This document shows positions 43,718 through 53,476 of a stretch of 64,000 nucleotides of DNA, in pieces. The stretch's first letter is position 1. Each line of letters opens with the position of its first letter. Below the pieces are notes generated by a model. It searched no databases and had not been told where the DNA came from. It was given only the letters and a program-made list of their open reading frames with translations. Source of the stretch: Caecitellus pseudoparvulus (taxonomy: Eukaryota > Bigyra: Bicosoecida). The position numbers and the translations under genes are program-made. Where the stretch lies: assembly GCA_965644315.1 (NCBI GenBank), contig CBFFRQ010000016.1:1-64000 (forward strand), written 5' to 3'.

Positions 43718-45694
43718 TCAAACTGCCTCCTCTTCGCTCGCCTGTGGCTGTGCCGCAGAGCTTGCAGCCTCCTCCCCCTCTGAATCACTGGAGCTGGAGG
43801 CATCTTCCTCCACAACCTCAAATGCTGCAGGGTGTACGTCGGCTGTAACTGCGGAATCATCCGCTGAGCCGGCCGCCTTGGGCTCGGCGCCACTGGCACT
43901 TGCCTGTGCTGCTACTTTCACCAACTCAACCTCTTGCGCTGGCTCAGGCTCTGGCTGCTCCTTGCCGGCCGATCCTTCCTCCACCTGAACTGGCGTGGAG
44001 GCTGCGGAGGTGTCATCATCCACCGGCAGCTTCTCTGCTGCGGCGCCTTTGGATACATCAGCAGGCGAGTCCGGCTCACCCCCCTCCTCCCCCCTCCACC
44101 ACGTGACTGCCGCGGTGTGCCCAGGCCCGTCCGCAACCTTGCGGTAACGCCAGTAGTACACGACGAAGATGCCTTGGAGCAGGCTGGCCCCTGCGTAAAT
44201 GCCGTTGGCCATGGCGAAGTTGCCGCCCAGTTGCTGCAGGGTGTAGTCGAAGAGGGGCTGGTTGAGCAGGCCCAGCAGCCCCGCCACCACCGACAGGACG
44301 CCGATGAGGCGGCCGAAGGTGAGGAAGGTGAACTCCTTGCCCAGGATGGCAGAGAGGATGGTGAAGAGGCCCGCGCGGAAGAAGGCGAAGACGACGAAGC
44401 CCACCACCTGCACCTGCAGGTTGGGGATGAGGGTGATGATGGACACGCCCAGGCTGGCGGCGAAGTTAGCGGCCATGGCCACTTCCATGCCTGCCCGGTC
44501 GATGATGGAGCCCACCACCAGCACCAGCACGACGCCGATGGGCAGCACCGCACCCAGAATGGTCACGTACGCGCCGTCCTGCTGCCCCAGCTCGTCGAGG
44601 TACGTCCCGATCATGGACAGGTACCAGCTGAACTTGGTGAGGGAGATGACTTTGTACACTGCCAGGCCCAAGTACAGGGGCGAGCACAGCTGCTGCATGA
44701 AGGAGGCGGAGGCATACGGGTACTGCGGGTCGAAGACGGGGCCCGTGGCGGGCGGCGGCACAGTGGTGGCAGCCTCTTCGTCGGCCAAGGTGGGGGGTGG
44801 GTGTGTGCTGCTTGCGCAGCTCGCCGAGTCATCGGCATGCTCCTCTGAGCTGCTGCCGCCCCACGCCTGGGCAGGGGAGGGAGTGGCCTTGGCGCCTGGG
44901 GTCTGCTGAGGGGCAGGTTCATCCCCCTTCTCCGCAAGCTCGGAGGAGGGGGGCTGTGTCTTTTCTGCCTCGTACACGGGCGTGTCGGCTTCAGACAGTG
45001 GGCGCCAGGGCCACACGAAGGCAGCCGCGAGTGTGGCCAGCAGCAGCGGTCCCAGCATGTACCCCGTGAAGATGGCGGTGAGGGAGATGCCGGCCTCGTA
45101 CAACTGCCGGAACAGCAGGAACACCACCACTGCCGAGTCTGCGAAGCCGTTGATGATGCCGATGATGAGGGACTCGTAGCCGGGGAAGAGGTAGGAGATG
45201 CTGTACAGCGGGTGCAGCTGCCCCGTCTGCCCCAGGCCCAGGAAGATGAAGCCAGGGAAGTACGCGTCGTCAGGGGCTGAGCCGTCGGCGGCAGCGACCA
45301 TGGTGCCATATGCGACGAAGAGGCATGCAAGGCCCACGAAGGAGGCCACCTTCACGCCGTACAGGTCCATGACCCACCCGTTCAGCAGCAGGGACGACGC
45401 CAGGGTCAGCGCGGAGCCAATGACGAACACGAGGTTCAGCCGGGAGCTCTGCGCGTCGCAAGGCCTTTCCTCAGTGGGGTTGCATTGGCCCTCGAAAGTC
45501 CCAGCATCTATCAGGGATACTGAGAGGTTGGACCACCCGTAAATGGTGACACTCGTGAGCATGGCTTGCAAGCAAGCAGCCAGGCCTATGAACCATACTG
45601 GAAGCTCACATGCCGCCCCGTGCATGCGGACTCGGTGCCCCAAGCATCTCCTAAGGGAATCGGCACTCCACAGCTTTGCAGTCTGCTCAGCCAT
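43718..45694 (-). CDS. SLC43-like major facilitator transporter
   Basis: An intronless 658-residue MFS protein. About twelve hydrophobic helices are split 6+6 by a charged, Pro/Glu/Ser-rich loop at ~residues 235-340, and an acidic tail of ~120 residues follows the last helix. Features resembling SLC43 (LAT3/LAT4) and yeast Fmp42 are the long first extracellular loop with two Cys after TM1 (CNPTEERPCD), SSLLLNGWVMDLYG, and FLGLGQTGQLHPL...SYLFPGYESLIIGIINGFADSA. SLC43 members facilitate uptake of large neutral amino acids. Substrate assignment is by family only. A CAATTTCCGCA element lies 41 nt upstream. Confidence 0.8.
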   Translation of the reverse strand: MAEQTAKLWSADSLRRCLGHRVRMHGAACELPVWFIGLAACLQAMLTSVTIYGWSNLSVSLIDAGTFEGQCNPTEERPCDAQSSRLNLVFVIGSALTLASSLLLNGWVMDLYGVKVASFVGLACLFVAYGTMVAAADGSAPDDAYFPGFIFLGLGQTGQLHPLYSISYLFPGYESLIIGIINGFADSAVVVFLLFRQLYEAGISLTAIFTGYMLGPLLLATLAAAFVWPWRPLSEADTPVYEAEKTQPPSSELAEKGDEPAPQQTPGAKATPSPAQAWGGSSSEEHADDSASCASSTHPPPTLADEEAATTVPPPATGPVFDPQYPYASASFMQQLCSPLYLGLAVYKVISLTKFSWYLSMIGTYLDELGQQDGAYVTILGAVLPIGVVLVLVVGSIIDRAGMEVAMAANFAASLGVSIITLIPNLQVQVVGFVVFAFFRAGLFTILSAILGKEFTFLTFGRLIGVLSVVAGLLGLLNQPLFDYTLQQLGGNFAMANGIYAGASLLQGIFVVYYWRYRKVADGPGHTAAVTWWRGEEGGEPDSPADVSKGAAAEKLPVDDDTSAASTPVQVEEGSAGKEQPEPEPAQEVELVKVAAQASASGAEPKAAGSADDSAVTADVHPAAFEVVEEDASSSSDSEGEEAASSAAQPQASEEEAV

Positions 45695-46430
45695 CTTTCA
45701 CTGCCGCAATCAAAGCGCCGAGGCGGTGGGTGTGGCAATTTCCGCACGCTAGCCACGTCAGGAACGCGGGGTCCAGCGCACAGCCAGCCAGGGGTATGGA
45801 GAACGGGTAATGTCCGTTGAGTGATGGTGTGCATTCTGTGGCACGAGTTTTTGCGGGGGATGAACAAGTGTTCTGCCCCACAAGTGGGCCCGTGCGCCGG
45901 CTTCGGTGGGGGGAAAGAAGAGAGAGCAACCCCAGCGCTGGCGAGCCCAGCTCCAGCGCGCGTCCCCGGCACGAGAGAGGATGATTGGCGGCTCTGCACC
46001 GAGGTATTGCTCTATGATGCACACAAATAATACTGTGTACCGGTTGAATATCCGGAAGAAGCCTTGAGAAAGTCAAGGGATTACACAGAAGGTGGCGAGG
46101 AGGTTTTCATCGTGCCTGACCAGCGGGCAAGCGTTTCGCGTGTCTGCAGTCGAAGGAAGCTGGGTGAAAGGTTGTTGGGCAGGGAACAGCCCAGAGTGAG
46201 TGGAACTTATGCTTGGGAGTCGAAGCACAACGCGCAGGCTGGCTTGCACTTCGTGTGAATTGCACTTGTGGGAGGGCGGGAATTGGTGCCATCTGACACC
46301 GCAAGGCTCCGAGACGGCAAGCCTGCAAAAACTCCCTCCGCGAGGGCCCAGCACACGGCAGGCGGGACCGACGAAGCACGTGGAGAAAAGGTGGAGGTGT
46401 TTCGGCTCGGCATTTCCTGCCGTGCGAGAA
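45695..46430. other. Intergenic region, SLC43-like promoter and NAA38 3' side
   Basis: 736 bp, the longest gene-poor stretch here. It holds CAATTTCCGCA at 45736-45746, a GATTGG (CCAAT-like) near 45980, and an AT-rich AAATAATACTG around 46024. Short open frames are present on both strands but none has good codon use or similarity. Confidence 0.45.
45736..45746 (-). promoter_or_regulatory. CAATTTCCGCA element upstream of the SLC43-like gene
   Basis: An exact 11-mer, 41 nt upstream of the ATG, TGCGGAAATTG in the gene sense. Position and orientation are the same as at VKOR. Confidence 0.45.
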
Positions 46431-46942
46431 TCAGGCGGTGGCGGGCACTTGTACCTTCTCCACGTTGGCACCTGGCACCATGACGCTGCCCATCCACTGC
46501 TGCCGGCGCTGCTGAGGGCTCTCGGCAGCGATGGCTGTTGGGGAAGGCGGGGGCAGGCGGGGCGTGGGAGTGACTCGCGCCGAGGGACTGCAGCGCGACA
46601 ACGCACCATCCGGACTGCGAGCCAGCTCAGCTTGGCCCAGGACGATGTTGCCCAGTCCGTCCACACACTGCGCAAGAGGAGGGCGGCTTGATGGAAGTGG
46701 GGGCTTGCGGGGGCACAGGGGGTCATCGGCCTTGCCCACCTTCAGCGTGCCCATGATCACACGCCCATCCGACACTGTCACCTGCACCAGCGTGTCCAGC
46801 AGTGCGCGCACTTGCGCCGCCTCTGCCTTGCCAGAGAGATCTGCCTCGGACAGGCCTGCAGAACAAAATGCGCGCAGTGGGTCGCGCGGGGCACGCTGGT
46901 GTCGTCAGCGTGGCTGCACTTGCCTCCCGTGGACGTGGCCAT
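46431..46942 (-). CDS. NAA38: NAA38 / LSMD1, NatC auxiliary subunit (Sm-like)
   Basis: Four exons are inferred (46924-46942, 46740-46855, 46607-46667, 46431-46534) with introns of 68, 72 and 72 nt, giving 99 residues. Intron 1 has a GC donor (GGAG|GCAAGT). The joined protein carries an Sm fold: LLDTLVQVTVSDGRVIMGTLK-CVDGLGNIVLGQAEL (Sm1-like, with DG and GN) and GSVMVPGANVEKVQV (Sm2-like MVPG). This is the pattern of LSMD1/NAA38, which joins NAA30 and NAA35 in the NatC N-terminal acetyltransferase. The third intron is a multiple of three without a stop, so it can be misread as coding. A CAATTTCC sequence lies ~43 nt upstream. Confidence 0.88.
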
Positions 46943-47188
46943 GTCGTTTCGTGGGTGTTTCGTGCTGGCGCAGAAAACACACGCCCAATTTCCTGGCAAA
47001 GCAAGGACACGGAAAGCAGCATCAATTGCAGGACATGTACAAGGAAAATGAAGTGCTGCAGTCGGCATTCTGCTCTTCCAGCCATTTTGGGCGGAGCGGC
47101 ATGTGGAGGTGGTGATGAGGCAGACCAGGCACGCCAACTCTCCGACCTGCTCCCGCGAGTATGCGGGCCCTTTTCCGAGCCCAGTGCA

Positions 47189-48023
47189 TTACTTGCCTTC
47201 TGCAGCTGCGGCAGCAGTGCTAGTCTTGGGCTTCTCTGGCATGGCGTACTTCTCCGTCCACTCCCGCGCAGTGGCCAGGGCAGCGTCCTCGTCTGCCAGC
47301 CACTTCTCGGCGACCTTGTTGTCCAGGGGGTCATCTGGGTTGGGCGAGCTCATGAGGGCCTGGATGGACAGCAGCACTGTGCGGATCTGCAGCACGGGGG
47401 ACCACTTGTCCTTGAGGATGTCCAGGCAGATGCTGTGCAGACGAGGCGGTGGCGGGTGGGGGCTGCGCCGCTGGCCACGGGCTGGGCGGGTGCAGCTGCA
47501 CGTACCGCCCCAGTCGGTCCACGTTCACGTGGTAAATCTTGGTCAGGAAGCGCACCTTGGGCGGGGACATGGGGTAGTCTTCGGGAAGGTACAGCTCCAG
47601 CTTGAAGGTGCCGCCAGCGTACGGCGAGTCAGGCGGCCCCTGCACGCTCACGTCGAAGTGCCGGAGGTTGTCCACATAGGGCGTGGCTTCAATGCCTTCC
47701 ACTGTGGCGGGGCATGTCGGCGGGCAGCGTGGGGGATGGGCGGCTGGGCTTGGGCGTGGTGAGAAACGGCATTGGCGAGCGTCCCTTTGCAGCTGCCAGC
47801 CGCGCAGCACGGAGGCAGAGCATGGCAGCGCAGCACGGCAGCGCACCTGGATCCTTGGCCAGCTTTTGTGTCTCCTGCAGGCAGAGCGGGGGCGCAGCGT
47901 CGTGGCTTGCAGGCATCTTGGCTGCTGCCAGCATGCGCTGCTGCAGTCACGCGCTGCGGGGGCAGCTGTGCGCGGCACTGACGCCTGGGCACCCACCTTG
48001 ACGATGCGGATCGGCAGGGCCAT
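47189..48023 (-). CDS. UBC13: Ubiquitin-conjugating enzyme E2 N (UBC13-like)
   Basis: Four exons are inferred (47997-48023, 47847-47874, 47506-47701, 47189-47432) with introns of 122, 145 and 73 nt, giving 164 residues. The joined protein follows UBC13 closely: [55 protein letters not shown], then [26 protein letters not shown]. The catalytic Cys is C86. UBC13 partners with a UEV protein to build K63-linked chains in DNA-damage tolerance and signalling. The highly conserved HPN motif reads H76-V77-N78, with Pro replaced by Val while the catalytic Asn is kept. A low-complexity Ala tail ends the protein. It is divergent from the FHIT-like gene. Confidence 0.94.
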
Positions 48024-48367
48024 GGTGATGGACAACGGCGGCTGCGCTGTGAGAGCCCTCGGGAGCTGGGGCAGCAGCGGGAGGCGCTGCAGAACGAAGC
48101 ACAGCAGAAGCGCAAGCTGCGAGCCTTCCTGAAATGCACGGGGGAAGCCAGGGGCAGGGTGGCAGCGGGCGGGAGCACGTGGCAGCTGGACAGAAGGAGG
48201 GGTGTTGGGGGTTTGCTAGACCGCTGCTGGTTGTGCCAGCATGCCTCTTTCGGCCCAGCGGGGGGGCCACTGGGGCGCTGGGCTGTGCAAGCAAAACGCA
48301 GCTGAAACGCCGATGCTTTCTGTCACAGCCACATCACTTGCACCCACTTGACGCGACGCATGCTCGA
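48024..48367. promoter_or_regulatory. Divergent UBC13/FHIT-like promoter region
   Basis: 344 bp between the UBC13 ATG and the chosen FHIT-like ATG. An in-frame ATG at 48134 would place part of this region in the FHIT-like gene. No TATA box or RNA gene is seen. Confidence 0.4.
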
Positions 48368-49582
48368 ATGGCATGTATCATTCACCGCCTTGAAGCCTTT
48401 CAGACACTACCCTGCATGGCATCTGACTCGGCCAGCTCCATCGCTGGGTCCCAACCCTCACCCAAGCAACAAGCCGACCCTGACAACGATGCGGTGCCGT
48501 TGCGCAGCGTCCTGCGCGTGCACAACATCCAGCATGTGGTCCTAGAGGGAGTGGATTCTGAGCAAACTGACATGGACTTGGCAGTGCGCGCTTTGCATCG
48601 CTGCGGGTACACCACGAGTGTGCATGACTCGACCAGCTCTGGCGCCCCACTCGCACCAGCCACAGCCCTGCCCAGCTGCCCGACGCTGCGCATCACTCGA
48701 GGACAGGCACACACGGCACAGGATCGAAGCGTAGGTGCCTTCCACTTGCACGTGCCTGGCGCAGGCCAAGGCTGCTCCCTGGCCCTCCCCAACCCCGGCA
48801 GTCCATTGCCTGTGGACACGGCGCCAGCTGCCACAGTGGATGGTGGGTGGGCCGAGCCTGCCGTGCCACTCAGCAGCATCGTAGCAGGGCTGCTGTGGGC
48901 TGGCACCCGGTCCCTGCAGTCGTCCCCACTGCCCTCCGGAGAGCGCCACCCCATCCTGTGCCCAGGCGCGCTGGCATTCGGGCCACACTGCATCACGGAA
49001 CACAAGCAGGTGTTCTTGCAGTCCAAACACGCTTACGCAAGTGTAAACGTGCGGCCAGTGGTGGAAGGCCACGTCCTCGTGATTTCCCGCCGACCAGCCG
49101 TGCGCATGGCACAACTGACGCCGGCCGAGGTGGCAGATGTGTGGAGCATGGTGCACTCTGTGCAAGCGGGGCTGGAGGCTCACTTGCACAGCGATGGCGC
49201 GACAGTGGTGGTGCAGGACGGGCCGGTGGCAGGGCAGACTGTGCCCCACCTCCACGTGCACATCCTGCCTCGCCGTGCGGGGGATCTGTCCACCTCGGCT
49301 GGCAGTCAGGTGGAGGAGGGCGATGAGGTGTACGACATGATTCGGGCCAGCTCCCAGCGCACCATGCCGGGTGGGGCGGAGGTGGAGGAAGGCGGGGGGC
49401 CGGCAGTGCAGGTCATCGCCGGGGCTGCTGGCGTGCAGGCAGGCCAGCGCCGCGTCAAGCGTGAGTGGAAGGTGCGGGCACGCGGGCTGGACAGCATGGC
49501 AGCAGATGCAGCGAAGTACCGCGCTTGGTTTCAGGACGTACGTGGGGCCGAAGCGCCCCCCCCTTCAATTGACAGCACATGA
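48368..49582 (+). CDS. FHIT: FHIT-like HIT-family hydrolase with long N-terminal extension
   Basis: An intronless gene of about 404 residues from 48368; ATGs at 48134 and 48416 are alternatives. Residues ~200-310 form a HIT domain closest to FHIT: FGPHCITEHKQVFL, YASVNVRPVVEGHVLVISRRP, LTPAEVADVW, VVVQDGPVAGQTVPHLHVHILPRRAGD. The HxHxH triad is H294-L-H296-V-H298. FHIT hydrolyses diadenosine triphosphate. Human FHIT is only ~147 residues; here ~200 residues precede the HIT domain and ~90 follow, with VYDMIR matching FHIT's own IYEEL region. The N-terminal part (VLRVHNIQHVVLEGVD...) is not recognised. Confidence 0.9.
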   Translation: MACIIHRLEAFQTLPCMASDSASSIAGSQPSPKQQADPDNDAVPLRSVLRVHNIQHVVLEGVDSEQTDMDLAVRALHRCGYTTSVHDSTSSGAPLAPATALPSCPTLRITRGQAHTAQDRSVGAFHLHVPGAGQGCSLALPNPGSPLPVDTAPAATVDGGWAEPAVPLSSIVAGLLWAGTRSLQSSPLPSGERHPILCPGALAFGPHCITEHKQVFLQSKHAYASVNVRPVVEGHVLVISRRPAVRMAQLTPAEVADVWSMVHSVQAGLEAHLHSDGATVVVQDGPVAGQTVPHLHVHILPRRAGDLSTSAGSQVEEGDEVYDMIRASSQRTMPGGAEVEEGGGPAVQVIAGAAGVQAGQRRVKREWKVRARGLDSMAADAAKYRAWFQDVRGAEAPPPSIDST

Positions 49583-49773
49583 GTGGAATGTCATGCAGAA
49601 TTCAATGTCTCTATGCTTTTCCAGTCGTCTGCTCTTTCAACTTGCTCTCCAGGCTTGCTTGCACCTGACTTGGCACCCTGCAGGCGCCCTGGCTTCCTGC
49701 TGGGGCTGTGCCAGGCGCCGCAATTGACAGCCGCTGGGCTGGCCCACGCCTACGCCATCTAAGGGCAGGCAAA

Positions 49774-52700
49774 ATGTCGTCCCTTACCCTAGAGCAGCGG
49801 AGGGAGTTCAATCGGCACGTCAGGGCAGCGAAGGCCGCCGAGGCAAGTGCTGCGGAAGTTGGCTCTCCAACGGTAGCCCGGCAGTTCTTGGCTTCGGCGT
49901 TGGAGGCCTACAGGGCTGCAAGCTTTATTGACACCACAAATAAAAAGCTGAACAAGAAGGTCCACAAACTCTCCCTCAAACTGGGTGACCAGCAGGCGTC
50001 TCCCGCTCCAGCCAGCAGTTCACCTGCCGCAACGGCCGAGGTAGAAGCGCCCCAAGCTCGCCTCAGCCCGGGCGGCCGTGAGAATGTCCCTTCACCTGGA
50101 GCTCTTCTGTGGGAAACGCAAGCGCCACCGAGAACACCAAAGAGCCTGCCTAAGGTCCCCCCACCTCCCCCTGGGGCGCTCCGCACCGCGCTGAGTCCCA
50201 TCTCCCCACGGCCAGTGGAAGACAGCGCAGGCAGCACTTTGCGAGTTGTATCGCGCGCCCTCCACACTCCGAAAGCAGACTCACCACAACCAGTGCTTCG
50301 GACACGAGGCGGAACTTCTCCCTCAGATGCGTGTGGCGCTGTGATCAAGGCGGAGGCAGCGGACGGCAGCCCACACGGATGGGAGTACAGCGCACAGGAT
50401 GATGCGTTTCACTTGCCAGGCGGGTTTGCGGTGCCTGCTGGCTGTTTCATGAAGTTGTACCCGCACCAAAGGGAAGGGGTGGCTTGGATGTGGGGACTGC
50501 ACCCCGCCTCCAGCAGCCCCCCCGTGTTTTCTGCGTTTGGCGTGGACCTCATTGGCGACGCACGAGGCACGTTGGCGCGGGCAGGCGTGCGGCAGGTGCA
50601 GGGGGGCGCGCTCTGCCCCTTGTCACCCGGTGCATCGCCGCAAGACACACCAAGCAGCCCTTCATCGCACCCTGCCGTCAGCCGGGAGGATGTATTCCCC
50701 CTGCCGCACACCATTCGCGCTCGAGGGGGCGGCATTCTCGGCGATGACATGGGGCTGGGCAAAACCGTGCAGGTGAGCGCATTCATCGGGGCCCTGCTGC
50801 AGACCCCCCACGCCCATGCAGTGCTGGTTGTGGCCCCCACGAGCATCATCCCCACCTGGCAGAGCGAGCTCGCTGTGTGGGCAGCAGGTGTCCACGTGTC
50901 TGTGTACAGCGGCACCAAGGCAGAACGCCGGCGAGCCTTGGCCACCACGCAGCGGCTGGGGGGCGTGCTGCTGACCACGTACGGCATGGTCACACACAAC
51001 GCAGAAGATTTGCGCAGCATCGCACCTGTGAAGGGCCGCGGGGCCTCCCGTCGCGCGCCTGCTGCCTCGTCCGTGTGGGGCAAGGCGTTGGCTGGAGTGC
51101 GGGCAGGGGCTGGGCATGCGGCGCATGGTGAGCCTGAGCACGGCTCCGAAGCGGCACCAGGCCAGTTCATGTGGAGTGCGGTGGTGTGCGACGAAGGCCA
51201 CAAGATCAAGAACACCAGCACCAAGATCGCCAAGGCGCTGCGGTGTGTGCAAGCTCAGTACCGCCTGCTGCTTACCGGCACGCCGCTGCAGAACCACATG
51301 GAGGAGCTGTGGTCGCTCTTCGACTATGCCACGCAGGGCCAGTTGCTGGGGCGACGCCAAGTCTTCAACGCTGAGTTCGCCAATGTCATTCTGGCATCCA
51401 GGGAGCGGGGAGCGAGTCAGCGCGTCCGAGAGCGGGGCACAGTCGCAGCTGCGTTGCTGCGTGCTCGCATTGCGCCCCACTTCCTGCGCCGGGAAAAGGG
51501 CGTGGGAGGCACGCCACGGAAACCATCTGCTGCGGCAGGGGGCGGCTCTCCTCTGCCCTCCCTCACCCCTGGCTTGCATGCCACCAAGACGGAAGTGGTG
51601 GTGTGGACGACCCTGGCGCCCCTGCAGGAAACACTGTACAGCTCCTTCCTCACATCTGCCGCTGTGAAACGGGTGCTGAACGAGTCGGGGTCCCCCCTGG
51701 CAGCCCTTTCCATCCTCAAGAAGGTGTGCAACTCACCTCTGCTGCTTGGAGAGCGCGAGCGTGGGCGCGTCATTGCTGCACTGCTGCAGCGAACCGACGA
51801 GTACGAAGACGCGACCCCCGAGGACCTGGAGGCGCTTGTGCGCGACTTGGCGCAGAATGGGCATGCTTCACACATCGCAGCCGGTGCAGAGCCCGATGTT
51901 GCGGCGACTGCCGTGCAGCTGGCTGGCTTGACCGCGCGGCGCGATGTTTCAGCGCTTGTCGCTTGCAGTGCCAAGCTGCAGTTCTTGCAGCGACTGCTCC
52001 CGACGCTCCAAGAGGAGCGCGCCCGAACCTTGATCTTCTCAGGCTCCAAAGTAATGCTGAACGTTGTAGGTTCCATGCTGCGACAGAGCGGCGCGTCCTT
52101 CCTGCGCATCGACGGCGACGTAGCAGACCCAGCTGAGCGGCGCCGCATCGTGGACACCTTCAATACCGATGCATCTGTGGATGTGTGCCTGCTCACCACA
52201 GGCGTCGGCTCTCTGGGTCTCACCCTCACAGGAGCGTCACGGGTGGTCATTCTCGACCCCCACTGGAATCCGTCTGTGGACGCCCAGGCCGTGGACAGGG
52301 CGTACAGAATCGGCCAGACGCGTGACGTCATCACGTACCGCCTGATCACGTGTGGAACGGTGGAAGAGAAGCAGTACAGGCTGCAAGTGTTCAAAGGAGG
52401 GGTCACACAGTCTGTTCTTGGGCATGGTGCTGGTGCAGATTCCTCCCAGGGAGCACCTGACAGCGGCTACAAGCGGTATCTCACCCGCTCGGAATTGCGT
52501 GCCATGTTCTCGCTCGGCAGCACCCAGCACTCGGAAACCGTGGACATGCTGGCCGAGGCTGCAGGGCCCGCTCCAGCACCCAAACCAGGCAGTGAACCAG
52601 ACAAGCACCTTCGTGTGCTCACCGGCCCCTCCTTCCAGGCTTCCCTTGTGCAAGTTTCTCGCCATGACCACTTGTACCGGTTGGGGGAGGCGGCTGCAGC

Positions 52701-53466
52701 TGCACTTGCGGAGCGCCTCCGTACCGTGTGCACGCCTGCCACGTCGCGCAAGATGTCGCGGACAGAGCATCTCGTGCGCTCCGTCCCACGTGCAGCCGTC
52801 CACTCAGACTTGGACGACACACCCACCTCGCAGGCGTCATCGTGGCAGGCCAGCCCAGCTGCTCCGGGAGAAGTTGCAGCGGTGCCGTCGCCTGCGAATT
52901 CTGAGGAAACCGGAGCAAGCCCCGGCTTTGAACAGTCACCTCTCCATGGGACTACCCTCTGGGAGGCGCGGCCTGCATCCGGTGATGAGGATGGCCTGCA
53001 CGAGGTGGACGTGGTGGTCGAAGATGACGTCAGTGTGGGCGAGCCAGCTGGGGATGATGCTCCCACAGACGGCCATGGGGCGGCTGGTGCTGTGCCGGGA
53101 CCTGAAGGAGCAGGCATTGCAGGCGTAGCGTCTGTGGCGGAAGCAGACGGCACTAGCGGGGGTGATGCGTTGACGAAAGCAGCGGATGCGGCAGTTGACG
53201 AAGTGCGCGGCATGGAGGCTTCGCTAGGGTTGAGACTACCGGCGGGAAGCTGCGTCAAGGCGCTCGCAGACCACTGGCTTGAGGGCCTGCAGGGCGGGAG
53301 TCTCTCCATGCAGCAAGGCCGCACCTACACAAAACAGTGCCAGAGCGCTGCCCAAGCTATTCATGCGGCACTAGGCGTCGAGGGCCACGCCACGTACTTG
53401 CCCTTTGTGCAGCGGGCAGAGGCTGCAAAGTCGGCCCTGATCCGCTTTGCAACTCAGGGATTGTAA
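49774..53466 (+). CDS. ERCC6L: SNF2-family ATPase, ERCC6L (PICH)-like
   Basis: An intronless gene of 1230 residues. It starts with a TPR-like N-terminal helix pair (EFNRHVRAAKAAEASA...ALEAYRAASFID), as in PICH. The SNF2 ATPase follows: LYPHQREGVAWMWGL, ILGDDMGLGKTVQ (Walker A), VVAPTSIIPTW, VVCDEGHKIKN (DEGH), LLLTGTPLQNHMEELWSLFDY. The C lobe has LIFSGSKVMLNVV, FLRIDGDV, LLTTGVGSLGLTLTGASRVV, DPHWNPSVDAQAVDRAYRIGQ. After it, YRLQVFKGGVTQS, RYLTRSELRAMFSLG and HDHLYRLGE are the ERCC6L/ERCC6-type continuation. PICH is a DNA translocase acting on ultrafine anaphase bridges. An acidic linker and a helical C-terminus end the protein. The gene is convergent with the next, with 10 nt between stops. 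Confidence 0.88.
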   Translation: MSSLTLEQRREFNRHVRAAKAAEASAAEVGSPTVARQFLASALEAYRAASFIDTTNKKLNKKVHKLSLKLGDQQASPAPASSSPAATAEVEAPQARLSPGGRENVPSPGALLWETQAPPRTPKSLPKVPPPPPGALRTALSPISPRPVEDSAGSTLRVVSRALHTPKADSPQPVLRTRGGTSPSDACGAVIKAEAADGSPHGWEYSAQDDAFHLPGGFAVPAGCFMKLYPHQREGVAWMWGLHPASSSPPVFSAFGVDLIGDARGTLARAGVRQVQGGALCPLSPGASPQDTPSSPSSHPAVSREDVFPLPHTIRARGGGILGDDMGLGKTVQVSAFIGALLQTPHAHAVLVVAPTSIIPTWQSELAVWAAGVHVSVYSGTKAERRRALATTQRLGGVLLTTYGMVTHNAEDLRSIAPVKGRGASRRAPAASSVWGKALAGVRAGAGHAAHGEPEHGSEAAPGQFMWSAVVCDEGHKIKNTSTKIAKALRCVQAQYRLLLTGTPLQNHMEELWSLFDYATQGQLLGRRQVFNAEFANVILASRERGASQRVRERGTVAAALLRARIAPHFLRREKGVGGTPRKPSAAAGGGSPLPSLTPGLHATKTEVVVWTTLAPLQETLYSSFLTSAAVKRVLNESGSPLAALSILKKVCNSPLLLGERERGRVIAALLQRTDEYEDATPEDLEALVRDLAQNGHASHIAAGAEPDVAATAVQLAGLTARRDVSALVACSAKLQFLQRLLPTLQEERARTLIFSGSKVMLNVVGSMLRQSGASFLRIDGDVADPAERRRIVDTFNTDASVDVCLLTTGVGSLGLTLTGASRVVILDPHWNPSVDAQAVDRAYRIGQTRDVITYRLITCGTVEEKQYRLQVFKGGVTQSVLGHGAGADSSQGAPDSGYKRYLTRSELRAMFSLGSTQHSETVDMLAEAAGPAPAPKPGSEPDKHLRVLTGPSFQASLVQVSRHDHLYRLGEAAAAALAERLRTVCTPATSRKMSRTEHLVRSVPRAAVHSDLDDTPTSQASSWQASPAAPGEVAAVPSPANSEETGASPGFEQSPLHGTTLWEARPASGDEDGLHEVDVVVEDDVSVGEPAGDDAPTDGHGAAGAVPGPEGAGIAGVASVAEADGTSGGDALTKAADAAVDEVRGMEASLGLRLPAGSCVKALADHWLEGLQGGSLSMQQGRTYTKQCQSAAQAIHAALGVEGHATYLPFVQRAEAAKSALIRFATQGL

Positions 53467-53476
53467 TGCATTCGTG

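Noticed and set aside
46064-46258. 64-codon frame in the SLC43-NAA38 gap
   Set aside because: It has no ATG start, no splice context and no recognisable similarity.
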